Shown: one piece after another, positions 26,370 to 36,680 of the stretch | Layout: each line of letters starts with the position of its first letter | How positions within the stretch are numbered: position 1 is the stretch's first letter | Source: an uncultured Tateyamaria sp. | GTDB lineage: Bacteria > Pseudomonadota > Alphaproteobacteria > Rhodobacterales > Rhodobacteraceae | DNA: 64,000 bases | Assembly (NCBI GenBank): GCA_905480645.1 | Contig: CAJQRC010000017.1 | Coordinates: 1-64,000 of the forward strand | Reading direction: 5' to 3' | The notes under the pieces: model-generated | The model's input: only the letters and a program-made list of their open reading frames with translations | Told to the model about the DNA's origin: nothing | The model's database searches: none | Made by a program: the position numbers and the translations under genes

Positions 26370-28688
26370 ATGAAAGATAACCCAACCATTGTAGGGTCAG
26401 TCCATAAAGATCGTATCCATGAAAGTGCCATTAAGCATGTAACAGGTCAGGCTGATTACTCTGATGATATAGCTCTACCTGAAGGTGCATTACACGCCTA
26501 CCTTGGTGGACCAAAAGTAGCCCATGCTACAATTAGAAGTATGGATTTTTCTGCAGTTTTGACTGCTCCTGGTGTTATTGGCGTACTGACTGCAGAGGAT
26601 GTACCTGGTGTCAATGATATTAGTCCAACTGGCCTGAATGATGAACCTGTGTTCCCGAAAGATAAAATTCAGTTTTATGGCCAACCAATTTTTGCAGTAG
26701 TTGCCGAAACACGAGATTCAGCCCGCCGTGCGGCTGAGCTTGCTAAATTTGATTACGAAATTTTACCTCACGCAATTGACCCTATTGCCGCACAAGAAGC
26801 TGATTACCCATTTGTTACAGCGCCACTTAAACTGGAACGCGGTAGTATTGACACCGCATTCGCATCTGCACCACATCGCATAAAGGCGCGCATGCATGTT
26901 GGTGGGCAGGATCATATGTATCTGGAAGGTCAAATAGCCTTTGCAATCCCAGGTGAGGATGATGAAATTGTCATCTATAGCTCAACCCAGCATCCGTCTG
27001 AGGCCCAGCATATGGTTGCGCATGTACTTGGCGTGCCGTCAAACGCTGTCGTGGTAAATGTACGCCGTATGGGTGGTGGATTTGGCGGCAAGGAAAGTCA
27101 GATGAATTTGTTCTGCGCTGTTGCTGCAATTGCTGCAAAAAAGTGGAAGCGAGCTGTCAAAATTCGTCCAGATAGAGATCAGGATATGACGGCAACCGGT
27201 AAACGCCATGATTTTGTGATCGATTATGACATTGCATTTGACGCAGTCGGCCAGATTATTGCTGTTGATAATATCTTTTCGGCCCGTTGTGGGTTTTCGG
27301 CAGATCTGTCTGGCCCAGTAACTGATCGTGCATTGTTTCACGCGGATAACGCCTATTTCTATCCTAATGTTCGGCTACAAAGCCGACCAATGAAGACTAA
27401 TACGGTGTCTAATACAGCTTTCCGTGGGTTTGGAGGACCTCAAGGAGTTATTGCGGCTGAGCGCATGATTGAAGAGATCGCCTATGCCACTAATCAGGAT
27501 CCTCTCGATGTTCGTAAAACTAATTTTTATGGCGGTAAAGATCGACATCTGACCCCGTACCACCAGCAGGTAAAAGATAATATCCTTCAGCGCCTAGTGG
27601 ATGAACTGGAAACTACTGCAGAGTATCGCAAGCGACGGTGTGACATTATCAGTTTTAATAAAAAATCACCGATTTTGAAAAAGGGCATCGCACTTACTCC
27701 CGTGAAGTTTGGGATTTCATTTACAGCGACTTGGTTCAATCAGGCTGGCGCATTAGTGCATGTCTATAATGATGGTTCTATTCAATTGAACCATGGCGGA
27801 ACAGAGATGGGTCAGGGCTTGAACACCAAAATTGCTCAAGTAGTTGCCGACGCTTTTCAAGTAGATTTTGAGCGTATCAAAATTACTAAAACTACGACTG
27901 AAAAGGTGCCAAATACTTCTGCCACTGCAGCATCCAGTGGTACCGATTTGAACGGTATGGCGGCTTTGAATGCCGTTGAGAAAATTAAGGAAAGACTTAT
28001 TTTGTTTGCTGCTGAAAAGTGGTCGGTTGCGCCTGAACTTGTTACATTTCACCCTAATGAGGTTCATATTGATAAAAAAATAATGAGCTTCAATTCTTTA
28101 ATTAAAGAGGCATACATGGGTCGGGTACAACTCTCAGCTACAGGGTTTTACAAAACACCTAAAATCCACTGGGATCGTGTAAAAGGACGAGGTAGCCCTT
28201 TTTACTATTTTGCATATGGTGCCGCTTGTTCGGAAGTCCTTATTGACACATTAACTGGTGAATATCGCGTCGAACGTACAGATATTTTGCATGATGTAGG
28301 TAGATCTCTAAATCCTGCTTTGGATGTAGGCCAGATCGAAGGCGCGTTCATTCAGGGGATGGGATGGCTTACCAGTGAGGAGTTGTGGTGGGATAATGAT
28401 GGACAATTGCGGACCCACGCACCGTCTACCTATAAAATTCCATTAGCCTCTGACCGGCCCCGCATTTTCAACGTATGTCTTGCTGATTGGTCTGAAAATA
28501 AAGAATTAACAATTAAACGTTCAAAAGCTGTGGGGGAACCTCCCTTTATGTTAGGCATTTCAGTGTTTGAGGCACTGTCGATGGCCGTGGCTTCGGTCGG
28601 CAATTATCAATTGTGTCCCCGACTTGATGCACCTGCAACCCCAGAACGAATTTTGATGGCTGTTGAGCGTATGAAAGTAGAGGCATAG
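26370..28688 (+). CDS. xdhB: Xanthine dehydrogenase molybdopterin-binding subunit
   Basis: MGGGFGGKESQ, NTAFRGFGGPQG, GTEMGQGLNTKIAQV, TKTTTEKVPNTSATAASSGTD; ATG at 26370 preferred over the overlapping ORF start at 26244. Confidence 0.93.
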   Translation: MKDNPTIVGSVHKDRIHESAIKHVTGQADYSDDIALPEGALHAYLGGPKVAHATIRSMDFSAVLTAPGVIGVLTAEDVPGVNDISPTGLNDEPVFPKDKIQFYGQPIFAVVAETRDSARRAAELAKFDYEILPHAIDPIAAQEADYPFVTAPLKLERGSIDTAFASAPHRIKARMHVGGQDHMYLEGQIAFAIPGEDDEIVIYSSTQHPSEAQHMVAHVLGVPSNAVVVNVRRMGGGFGGKESQMNLFCAVAAIAAKKWKRAVKIRPDRDQDMTATGKRHDFVIDYDIAFDAVGQIIAVDNIFSARCGFSADLSGPVTDRALFHADNAYFYPNVRLQSRPMKTNTVSNTAFRGFGGPQGVIAAERMIEEIAYATNQDPLDVRKTNFYGGKDRHLTPYHQQVKDNILQRLVDELETTAEYRKRRCDIISFNKKSPILKKGIALTPVKFGISFTATWFNQAGALVHVYNDGSIQLNHGGTEMGQGLNTKIAQVVADAFQVDFERIKITKTTTEKVPNTSATAASSGTDLNGMAALNAVEKIKERLILFAAEKWSVAPELVTFHPNEVHIDKKIMSFNSLIKEAYMGRVQLSATGFYKTPKIHWDRVKGRGSPFYYFAYGAACSEVLIDTLTGEYRVERTDILHDVGRSLNPALDVGQIEGAFIQGMGWLTSEELWWDNDGQLRTHAPSTYKIPLASDRPRIFNVCLADWSENKELTIKRSKAVGEPPFMLGISVFEALSMAVASVGNYQLCPRLDAPATPERILMAVERMKVEA

Positions 28689-28691
28689 GTT

Positions 28692-29573
28692 ATGGCTGGC
28701 TCACTTGAAAAATTAGTCCAATTTTTGGATTCTGAGAAATCAGTAATTTATATTGTCTTGAAGCGGGTGCAAGGATCGTCTCCAAGAGATGTGGGAACAG
28801 AAATGTTTGTTTCCAAGCGGGCGTTTCATGGAACAATTGGTGGTGGTCAACTTGAATATTTGGTTATTGAGCGGGCTCAAGCAATGCTTCGAGATGGTAC
28901 GCTAAATACAGAGATGGATATTCCACTTGGTCCAGAGATTGGACAATGTTGTGGTGGGCGTGTGGAAATCAGTCTCGCTCGGATGCGCGATTCAGACATA
29001 AAGTGCGCTATCAATCGTGCATATAAGCAAAACAATTCAATGCCGCATGTTTACGTTATGGGTTCGGGTCATGTTGGACGAGCGTTGGCGGCACAATTGC
29101 AGCACTTACCTGTTCGCTGTATTCTTGTTGATACCCGGCCTGAAGAAATTGCTTTATGTGACGCAAATGTTGAAAAACGGATCAGTGCAATCCCTGAAAT
29201 TGATGTTATGAGTGCGCCAGCAGGCAGTGCTTTTATCATTTTAACCCATGACCATAGTTTGGATTTTCTGCTTACTTCTAGTGCGCTTGAACGCAATGAT
29301 GCAAGCTACGTAGGTATGATTGGTTCCGTGAGTAAACGAGCCAAATTCACTAACTGGACCCAGAATAATACTAATCCCGTATCATTGGATCATTTAAAAT
29401 GCCCCATAGGGATGAGTACCAGCAATGATAAGCGGCCAAGTATTATAGCTTCTTTTGTAGTTGCTGAAGTTGTAAATGAACTAACTCATGGAGTTAAAAA
29501 GTCTATTTCTGAAGAAGAAAATACAGTGCTACAGCAGTACAGCCAACATGATCGGAAAGCGATTTTAGTTTGA
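28692..29573 (+). CDS. xdhC: Xanthine dehydrogenase accessory protein XdhC
   Basis: GTIGGGQLEYLVIERAQ, GPEIGQCCGGRVE, VMGSGHVGRALAAQL, YVGMIGSVSKRAKF. Confidence 0.92.
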   Translation: MAGSLEKLVQFLDSEKSVIYIVLKRVQGSSPRDVGTEMFVSKRAFHGTIGGGQLEYLVIERAQAMLRDGTLNTEMDIPLGPEIGQCCGGRVEISLARMRDSDIKCAINRAYKQNNSMPHVYVMGSGHVGRALAAQLQHLPVRCILVDTRPEEIALCDANVEKRISAIPEIDVMSAPAGSAFIILTHDHSLDFLLTSSALERNDASYVGMIGSVSKRAKFTNWTQNNTNPVSLDHLKCPIGMSTSNDKRPSIIASFVVAEVVNELTHGVKKSISEEENTVLQQYSQHDRKAILV

Positions 29574-29724
29574 TGAGGGAACCACAATCTCCGTTTTGTA
29601 CGCTGACGAATAAGATAATCGTCTCAAAGGAGTTGAGCCTTATTTTTACTGGCCAAAGTGCTGTAGTAAAAAAGGGTGATAGATTTCAATACCAAACTTA
29701 TCTTTGTATTTTGTGAGAATACAG

Positions 29725-31017
29725 ATGAAACTTAAATTACTCCGTGGGCGTATTTTGACATTTCATCACGAACCTCGAAATGGTGATGACGACGCGGCTT
29801 ATACTTATATCGAAGACGGCGCTTTATTAATTCGAGATGGAATTATTCAGCAAGTTGGTACATTCGAAACCGTTTCGACAATGGCTCCAACTGCACTTGT
29901 TACTGATCATCGACCTCATTTGATGTTAGCCGGATTCATTGATGCGCACATTCATTTTCCTCAGGTTCAAGTTATTGGATCTTGGGGTTCACAGCTATTG
30001 AATTGGCTTAATGATTATACGTTCCCACAAGAGGCGCTTTATGCAGACCCTGACCATAGTAAAAATATGGCCTCGAAGTTTTTTGACCAGCTAATTGCAC
30101 ATGGAACCACGACAGCTGCCGCGTTTTGTTCTGTCCATAAAACTTCTGTAGATGCGTTTTTCAAAGAGGCTTATACCAGAGGTATGCGTATGTTAGGTGG
30201 TAAGGTCCTTATGGATCGGAATGCGCCTGAGGGACTGCGGGACACACCGCAATCCGGATACGATGATACTAAAGCATTGATAGACACGTGGCATGGGACG
30301 GGGCGAAGTGGCTATGTAATTACTCCTCGGTTTGCTATTACTTCATCCCCGGCACAGATGGAGATGGTTCAAGCTCTAGCGTCTGAGTACGATGAATGTC
30401 ACATCCAAACGCACTTGTCGGAAAACCATGATGAGATTGCTTACACTGCAGAGCTTTATCCAAAAGCGCGCGATTATCTAGATATTTATCATTCTTATGG
30501 TTTACTCAGTGCAAAAACACTGTTGGGGCATTCCATTCACCTTAAACCTCGCGAGATTGACGTTTTGGTTGCTACAGGAGCTCACCCAGTATTCTGCCCC
30601 ACCTCTAATCTATTTCTTGGTAGTGGTCTCTTTGATGACGCTGGTTTGCGGGCGAAAGGGATTACCAATGGTATTGCGACTGATGTTGGAGCTGGCACCA
30701 GTTATTCTATGCTGCAGACCTTAAATGAGGGGTACAAAGTACTCCAGTTGCAGGGACAATCATTGCATCCGTTACAAGCATTTCATTGGGCAACACGCGG
30801 GAATGCATGTATCTTGGGTCTGGAGGATAAAATTGGTACGCTCGATGTTGGAACAGAGGCGGATGTTATTGTGTTAAATTCAAAAAGTACTGGTGCAATG
30901 GCCTTACGAATGGACTGCGCAACTAGTTTATCGGAAGAATTATTCATTCTTCAAATGATGGGTGATGATCGTGCAATCACAGAAGTATATGTTGCCGGAG
31001 AACCGCGAAAATCTTAA
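29725..31017 (+). CDS. guaD: Guanine deaminase
   Basis: Amidohydrolase motif GFIDAHIHFPQVQVIGSWG; VFCPTSNLFLGSGLFD; ATDVGAGTSYSML; follows xdhC. Confidence 0.9.
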   Translation: MKLKLLRGRILTFHHEPRNGDDDAAYTYIEDGALLIRDGIIQQVGTFETVSTMAPTALVTDHRPHLMLAGFIDAHIHFPQVQVIGSWGSQLLNWLNDYTFPQEALYADPDHSKNMASKFFDQLIAHGTTTAAAFCSVHKTSVDAFFKEAYTRGMRMLGGKVLMDRNAPEGLRDTPQSGYDDTKALIDTWHGTGRSGYVITPRFAITSSPAQMEMVQALASEYDECHIQTHLSENHDEIAYTAELYPKARDYLDIYHSYGLLSAKTLLGHSIHLKPREIDVLVATGAHPVFCPTSNLFLGSGLFDDAGLRAKGITNGIATDVGAGTSYSMLQTLNEGYKVLQLQGQSLHPLQAFHWATRGNACILGLEDKIGTLDVGTEADVIVLNSKSTGAMALRMDCATSLSEELFILQMMGDDRAITEVYVAGEPRKS

Positions 31018-31070
31018 CACTTTTTGGACCATGTCTTTTGTTGATGTGATTTCTTAAATAACAAGATTAA

Positions 31071-31087
31071 TTTGATATATTATCAAA
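31071..31087. promoter_or_regulatory. Palindrome upstream of ureidoglycine aminohydrolase gene
   Basis: tttgata-tat-tatcaaa. Confidence 0.35.
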
Positions 31088-31184
31088 GAGATACGAAAAG
31101 TGTTGTTCGATGAAAGTGGGTAGTTTGCCGTAAGATAAACGCTCATAGATGAAGCATATTTTGAATCGATAGGAATAAAATCTA

Positions 31185-32018
31185 ATGTCAGCCAAGTATT
31201 TTTACCCAACTGGTGGGCATCCGGGCCAGGAACAACTTTTGACAGATCGTGCTATTTTTACCAACGCTTACGCTGTGATCCCAAAAGGAACGATGCGTGA
31301 CATCGTGACAAGTTATTTGCCATTTTGGGATAAAACCCGGCTTTGGGTTATTGCTCGGCCAATGACGGGATTTGCAGAAACATTTTCTCAATACATCATG
31401 GAAGTTTCACCTGGCGGTGGTTCTGACCAGCCAGAAACCGACATGGGCGTTGAAGGCGTTCTATTTATTGTTGCGGGTACAGCTTTTTTAAAAATCAATG
31501 GCGAAAATTATAACGTGGAGGAAGGTGGGTATGTTTTTCTGCCTCCGGAAACAAATTGGACTTTGCATAACAAGACAGATGATATATTACGGTTCCACTG
31601 GATTAGGAAGGCTTATCAAGCAGTAGTTGGGCTTGATCAGCCTGATGTTATCATTGCAAATGAGAAAGATATCCAACCTACGATTATGCCAGATACAGAT
31701 GGTAAGTGGAGCACAACACGTTTCGTTGCCCCCAGTGATCTACGACATGATATGCATGTAACGATCGTTACTTTAGAACCTGGTGCAGTCATACCATTTC
31801 TGGAAACTCATGTAATGGAACATGGTCTTTATGTCCTTGAGGGCAAAGGCGTCTACCGGCTTAATAATGACTGGGTAGAAGTTGAGGCAGGGGATTACAT
31901 GTGGTTACGCGCTTTTTGTCCTCAGGCCTGTTATGCTGGCGGACCGGGTAAATTTAGGTATTTACTTTATAAAGACGTTAACCGCCATATGAAATTAGGT
32001 GTAAGTATTGGGAATTGA
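31185..32018 (+). CDS. allE: (S)-ureidoglycine aminohydrolase (bicupin)
   Basis: 277 aa bicupin; MEVSPGGGSDQPETDMGVEGVLFIVAG and HVMEHGLYVLEGKGVYRLNNDWVEVEAGDYMWLRAFCPQACYAGGPG. Confidence 0.85.
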   Translation: MSAKYFYPTGGHPGQEQLLTDRAIFTNAYAVIPKGTMRDIVTSYLPFWDKTRLWVIARPMTGFAETFSQYIMEVSPGGGSDQPETDMGVEGVLFIVAGTAFLKINGENYNVEEGGYVFLPPETNWTLHNKTDDILRFHWIRKAYQAVVGLDQPDVIIANEKDIQPTIMPDTDGKWSTTRFVAPSDLRHDMHVTIVTLEPGAVIPFLETHVMEHGLYVLEGKGVYRLNNDWVEVEAGDYMWLRAFCPQACYAGGPGKFRYLLYKDVNRHMKLGVSIGN

Positions 32019-32081
32019 GCCTTTTTCAAACCAATTTACAAAACGTCAAAGATTTGGATTTAATATTTAAATCTGGTTGGT

Positions 32082-33695
32082 TCACGCGGCAAATTCGCGA
32101 ATGACTTGACCTGCATTCACAGATACACGATTGCCGTCTCGCATTGAAAGTTGGCCGTTAACGGCCACATAGCAAATTCCTGACGCATAACGGCGCGGAT
32201 TTTGAGCCGTGGCATTACTGGCAATGTTAACTTGGTCGAAGATACAGATGTCGGCTTGGTACCCAACTTTGAGTATACCACGATTCTTTAAACCCAACCG
32301 AGCAGCGGGAACAGATGTTAGTTTCGCCAAACCTTCCGTTAATGAAAGGATACCTCTGTCACGAACATAGTATTGCAGGAAGCGTGCCGCCCATCCGTAT
32401 CCAGTCAATGACCCAAGATGATCTTTCAAAATGCCTTCATTGGCAGTTGCGACTGTATCAGAAATTACTGCGCATTCGGACTGACTTAGACACAGATCAA
32501 TATCGCTATCTTGAAATGACTTTGAGGCCCACATGCACGACATCAAATCACTGCCTTCTTCTAATAGAATGTCTAAAACTGCGTCATATGGGTGACAATT
32601 TCGCATCCTACCAATTTCAGCGAAATCCATGCCCACCAAGTCTTTGTTATGGGTGGCATTCAAAACGACTATATCTGACCACTTTTCTGCTTTAACGATT
32701 AACCACATCGGTTGAGGGTTTGCTTTTATTTTCTCCCGCTGCTCAGGATCAGCGAGGCGTATGAGAATGTCATCTAATGTACCAGCTTGGGCCCATTTAG
32801 GCAAAATGGCAGCCATAAAAGTGTTGTTCCAATCATGGGGTATAACATCAAAGGCAATGTCGGTGTCATGGCGACGCGCCACTTCGATCATTTCTAAGGT
32901 ATGCTCAACCGCATAATGTGGCGCACCGAATTTTGGCTGAATGTGGCTGATTTGAAGTTTGGCGCCTGATTGCCGGGCAGTTGCAATTGCCTCGGCAAAA
33001 CCCAAGTCGTAATGGGTATCTCGGTTGCGTACGTGAGTTGCATACAAGCGTTTATATTTAGCTGCGATTTCGCACAGAGGTACTAGGTGCTCGGGGGCTG
33101 CCAGAATGCCGGGAAAGTACTCGAGACCTGAAGAAAATCCTCCAGCGCCTTCATCCATGCACTGATCAACAAGCTGGGCCATTTGCTTTATGTCGTCCGC
33201 TTCTCCCGGATGTAATTCTCCACCAAGAACAGCGCGGTGAATAGTGCCATGACCCACAAAGGCCATTACATTGACCCCAAGCTCTGTCATTTCAAGAACA
33301 TCTAGGTAGTCACCGAACCCAAGCCAAGTTTTATGGTTGGCTTTATCGGTATACCAAGGTGCTACTTGTCGAATATCATCTTTAGAATTTACTGGTGCAC
33401 AGCTTGCCCCACATTGACCGATAACTTCAGTTGTTACCCCTTGGTGTACTTGGCTCTCGGCGCGACCATCAGCTATAAGAGTAAAGTCCGAATGTGTGTG
33501 CATATCAATAAAACCGGGCGAAACAATCAGTCCGGAAACATCGATTACTTCTTTGGCGGCGGCGGTTTGAATAGTCCCGCTGGGCTCTATTGCTGCAATA
33601 ACACTGCCAGTTATAGCTATATCTCCGCAAAAACTTCCCTGACCTGAACCATCGAAGATTTCACCATTTTTAAATACTAGGTCGTACATTGTCAT
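32082..33695 (-). CDS. N-acyl-D-amino-acid deacylase-family amidohydrolase
   Basis: VIDVSGLIVSPGFIDMHTHSDFTL, VTTEVIGQCGASCAPV, ATHVRNRDTHYD; 537 aa. Confidence 0.8.
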   Translation of the reverse strand: MTMYDLVFKNGEIFDGSGQGSFCGDIAITGSVIAAIEPSGTIQTAAAKEVIDVSGLIVSPGFIDMHTHSDFTLIADGRAESQVHQGVTTEVIGQCGASCAPVNSKDDIRQVAPWYTDKANHKTWLGFGDYLDVLEMTELGVNVMAFVGHGTIHRAVLGGELHPGEADDIKQMAQLVDQCMDEGAGGFSSGLEYFPGILAAPEHLVPLCEIAAKYKRLYATHVRNRDTHYDLGFAEAIATARQSGAKLQISHIQPKFGAPHYAVEHTLEMIEVARRHDTDIAFDVIPHDWNNTFMAAILPKWAQAGTLDDILIRLADPEQREKIKANPQPMWLIVKAEKWSDIVVLNATHNKDLVGMDFAEIGRMRNCHPYDAVLDILLEEGSDLMSCMWASKSFQDSDIDLCLSQSECAVISDTVATANEGILKDHLGSLTGYGWAARFLQYYVRDRGILSLTEGLAKLTSVPAARLGLKNRGILKVGYQADICIFDQVNIASNATAQNPRRYASGICYVAVNGQLSMRDGNRVSVNAGQVIREFAA

Positions 33696-33701
33696 CTCAT
33701 C

Positions 33702-34991
33702 CTAGAGTGCGGGACCATAAAGCCAATTGGGCAGTAAAACGGCGATATCGGGAAATGCGATTAATATTAGCATACCAACGATATACGCCCCGATGAACGG
33801 TAATACTGCAACTGAAATTCGTTCAATTGAGATATTTGAAATCCGTGCGGCAACGGTAAGATTTGCGCCTAAAGGTGGGGTCAGAAAACCAATTTCGCAG
33901 GTTATGACGGTAAAGATGCCAAACATGACAGGATCAACGCCAAGTGAAGTGGCTAATGGAAGAAATACTGCGGTAAATAAAACAATTTGGGCCAGTGACT
34001 CCATAAATGTTCCAATAAAAATGTAGAAAATTCCAATTAATAAAAGCACTAAATACTTATTTTCGGTGATTGAAGTTATCCCGTCTTGAACCGCTGTTGG
34101 AACATCATAGAACGCGGTTAATTGCCCAAATGCTAATGTTGGTGTCAGAAGTATTAAAATCCCTGTTAAAAGCGCTGTAAATCGCAATGCATCGATCAGT
34201 TTTTTCAAAGTTAATTCGCGGTATATGAACAGCCCAACAAAAAGAGAGTAAAATACAGCTACTCCCGCGGCTTCTGTTGGTGTGAATGCACCACCATAAA
34301 TACCGCCTAAAATCAAAATAGGTGCGCCAATAGACCATTTTCCGTCCCAGGCTGCCTTAAGGAATGGACCCCATGAGAAGGGGTCCCCGTTTCCACCATA
34401 TCCACGACGGCGGGCAATAATATATGTTGTGATCATTAGTAGAATTGTAATCATCAGACCTGGTAATAGTCCTGCTAAAAACAGCCTTGGTATAGATGTT
34501 TCAGACACAAGCCCGTAGATAATTAAAAGGTTTGACGGTGGAATTAGACTGCCCAACGCACCAGCACTGGCTGTTATCGCAGCAGCAAAAGGAATATCGT
34601 AGCCTTCTCGCTTCATTGCGGGAACTGTTACAGAACCGATTGCTGCTGTAGTTGCAGGGCCTGAACCAGAAAGTGCAGCAAACAGCATGCAAGCAAAAAC
34701 TGTGACCAGTCCCATTGATCCGCGGTAGGCACCAACAAGTGTTGTAGCTATTCCAATCATCCGATTGGCCATTCCCCCAACCTCCATTAATCGCCCAGCC
34801 AGAACGAACAGTGGAATCGTCAAAAGTGGAAAAGGCGTCAGACTACCGTAGCCGGTTTGGGCCATTAGAGTGTAGGGGATGTCGATGATATAAATTGCAA
34901 CTGCAGTTGTTAGCCCAACTGCAACAAAGAGTGGGATACCCATAATTGTAAGAATAACAAAGCATATTGCCAGAATAGCAAGAGGACTCAT
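33702..34991 (-). CDS. TRAP transporter large permease (DctM family)
   Basis: 12-TM, FPLLTIPLFVLAGRLMEVGGMANRMI, ATTAAIGSVTVPAMKREGYD, GAFTPTEAAGVAVFYSL. Confidence 0.93.
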   Translation of the reverse strand: MSPLAILAICFVILTIMGIPLFVAVGLTTAVAIYIIDIPYTLMAQTGYGSLTPFPLLTIPLFVLAGRLMEVGGMANRMIGIATTLVGAYRGSMGLVTVFACMLFAALSGSGPATTAAIGSVTVPAMKREGYDIPFAAAITASAGALGSLIPPSNLLIIYGLVSETSIPRLFLAGLLPGLMITILLMITTYIIARRRGYGGNGDPFSWGPFLKAAWDGKWSIGAPILILGGIYGGAFTPTEAAGVAVFYSLFVGLFIYRELTLKKLIDALRFTALLTGILILLTPTLAFGQLTAFYDVPTAVQDGITSITENKYLVLLLIGIFYIFIGTFMESLAQIVLFTAVFLPLATSLGVDPVMFGIFTVITCEIGFLTPPLGANLTVAARISNISIERISVAVLPFIGAYIVGMLILIAFPDIAVLLPNWLYGPAL

Positions 34992-35527
34992 ATGTGTGCC
35001 TCATCGTCGACAATTGGGTCCGACCCATCCTCAGTTAAAGTCCCAGGAAGTCCTTCGGCGCCATTTCGGTACCATTCGACATATGTTTGGATTAGTCGGA
35101 TCAGCATTAGAGCATATCCCAGAACGAGTATTGTTTGAGGATAAAACTGATTTATTCCCAAACTTGGTGATGTTTCAGGGAAGCGCCAAAAAATACTGAG
35201 ATAATCTATACTGACTCGGATCATAAAGACGCAGAAAAGTGCCCACATGCAATCTGCCAAAATAATGATAGGGCGGCCAATGCGCTCTGGTAGCGACTTA
35301 ACTGCTACCATGATGCGGATATGAAAGCGCTCACGAACACACAATGATGCGCCTGTGTAAACAGCCCATACCATCGCCATCGAAGCTGTTTCTTCCGTCC
35401 AGTGCAATGCGACTTGGAACAAATATCTCGCAACCACCTGTGCAAATACGGCAACTGCTATTACTACAAGGCACGTGCAGCATATAAGCTCTTCGAAATG
35501 CCGTTCAAGCCACTTAAGAGCCACCAT
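34988..35527 (-). CDS. TRAP transporter small permease (DctQ family)
   Basis: VALHWTEETASMAMVWAVYTGASLCVRERFHI; start set at the ATG at 35527. Confidence 0.88.
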   Translation of the reverse strand: MVALKWLERHFEELICCTCLVVIAVAVFAQVVARYLFQVALHWTEETASMAMVWAVYTGASLCVRERFHIRIMVAVKSLPERIGRPIIILADCMWALFCVFMIRVSIDYLSIFWRFPETSPSLGINQFYPQTILVLGYALMLIRLIQTYVEWYRNGAEGLPGTLTEDGSDPIVDDEAHI

Positions 35528-35557
35528 TAGGGATGTCCTTGACGTTTCAAACAAATA

Positions 35558-35584
35558 AAGAGGACCACGTGAAGTGGCCCTCTT
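35558..35584 (-). promoter_or_regulatory. Intercistronic hairpin between dctP-like and dctQ-like genes
   Basis: aagagg-a-ccac-gtgaa-gtgg-c-cctctt, 10 paired bases with one mismatch. Confidence 0.6.
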
Positions 35585-35594
35585 AAAATTTAGT

Positions 35595-36593
35595 TTAATC
35601 AGCGGCAGCTTGTATTCTGCCAACAAGTTCAACAAATTCTGGACCGCGTTGTTCAGAAAATTGAGCTTGAACGCCTTTTGCAGCTTCGACGAAGTCTGTT
35701 TTATCAGGCGTTGTCATGGCCATGCCGCCCTCTGTGGCCAGCCAATCACGAATCTCTTCCGTTTCGGTTGCAACCTGCTTTGCAAATTCTGTGCCAGCGT
35801 CGTTTGCGGCTCTGATAATTTGCTCACGTTGCTCGTCATTAAGTTTCTTCATAAAATTGTCAGAAGCAAACAAAGGTGCAAACGAAACAAAATGTTCAAG
35901 TATTACCAGATGTGGTTCAAACTCATAGAATTTCATATCGCGGATAAACGAGGTGCCGTTATCACCACCATCAACTGTACCAGTTTGTAGAGCCGTCGGT
36001 GTTTCGGACCATGCCAGCGGAACTGGGTTAGCCCCAAATGCTTCAAAAGTTGCAATCATAACTTCATTCTTAGGCACTCGAATTTTTAATCCGTCCATGT
36101 CAGCCATCGTATTTACTGCTCGAACTGAATTATAAAAATCCCGATACATTGCTGGGCCAAAAGCAAGCATATGAACACTGGTGTCTGCTTGTAATTTATC
36201 TTTCATTAATTGGCCAATTTCGCCATCCAAAACTTTTGCAAGGTGCTCTTTATTTTGGAAAATATATGGCAGCACAGTAACGTCCATAATCGGCCAGTGT
36301 GGTGAGATATTATTAGCCGTGATAAAAAATCCGTCAACAGTACCCAGTTGCATAGCTTTGAAGGCTTCATCTTCTGAACTAATTTGGTTGCAGCAACGCA
36401 ACTTCACATCAACCGTTCCGTTGGTGTAATCTTCGGCTTTTTCTTCAAAAATTTTGCCAAACCGGCCGTAAAGTGATTCCTCTGGGGCACCAAAACCAAC
36501 ATTCATTGTAATATCTGCCGCTAACGCAGAAGTGGCAGTTATGCCTGTGATGATGGCAGATGCTAACGCTCTTTTTAGATTCAACATGTTCAT
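35595..36593 (-). CDS. TRAP transporter substrate-binding protein (DctP family)
   Basis: Signal MNMLNLKRALASAIITGITATSALA; DGLKIRVPKNEVMIATFEAFGANPVPLAWSETPTALQTGTVDGGDNG. Confidence 0.93.
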   Translation of the reverse strand: MNMLNLKRALASAIITGITATSALAADITMNVGFGAPEESLYGRFGKIFEEKAEDYTNGTVDVKLRCCNQISSEDEAFKAMQLGTVDGFFITANNISPHWPIMDVTVLPYIFQNKEHLAKVLDGEIGQLMKDKLQADTSVHMLAFGPAMYRDFYNSVRAVNTMADMDGLKIRVPKNEVMIATFEAFGANPVPLAWSETPTALQTGTVDGGDNGTSFIRDMKFYEFEPHLVILEHFVSFAPLFASDNFMKKLNDEQREQIIRAANDAGTEFAKQVATETEEIRDWLATEGGMAMTTPDKTDFVEAAKGVQAQFSEQRGPEFVELVGRIQAAAD

Positions 36594-36653
36594 ATTAAAC
36601 TCCCTGTCTTTTATATTGATACAAACTTTGCATAACAAAAATCACGTGTATAA

Positions 36654-36676
36654 TATCAAATAAGTCAGTTTTGATA
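36654..36676. promoter_or_regulatory. Inverted repeat in dctP/lysR divergent region
   Basis: tatcaaa-N9-tttgata. Confidence 0.35.
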
Positions 36677-36680
36677 GAAT

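Noticed and set aside
31016-31104. Distant inverted repeat aacactttt/aaaagtgtt around the guaD-allE intergenic region
   Set aside because: AT-rich 9-mers separated by ~70 nt; not convincing as a hairpin.
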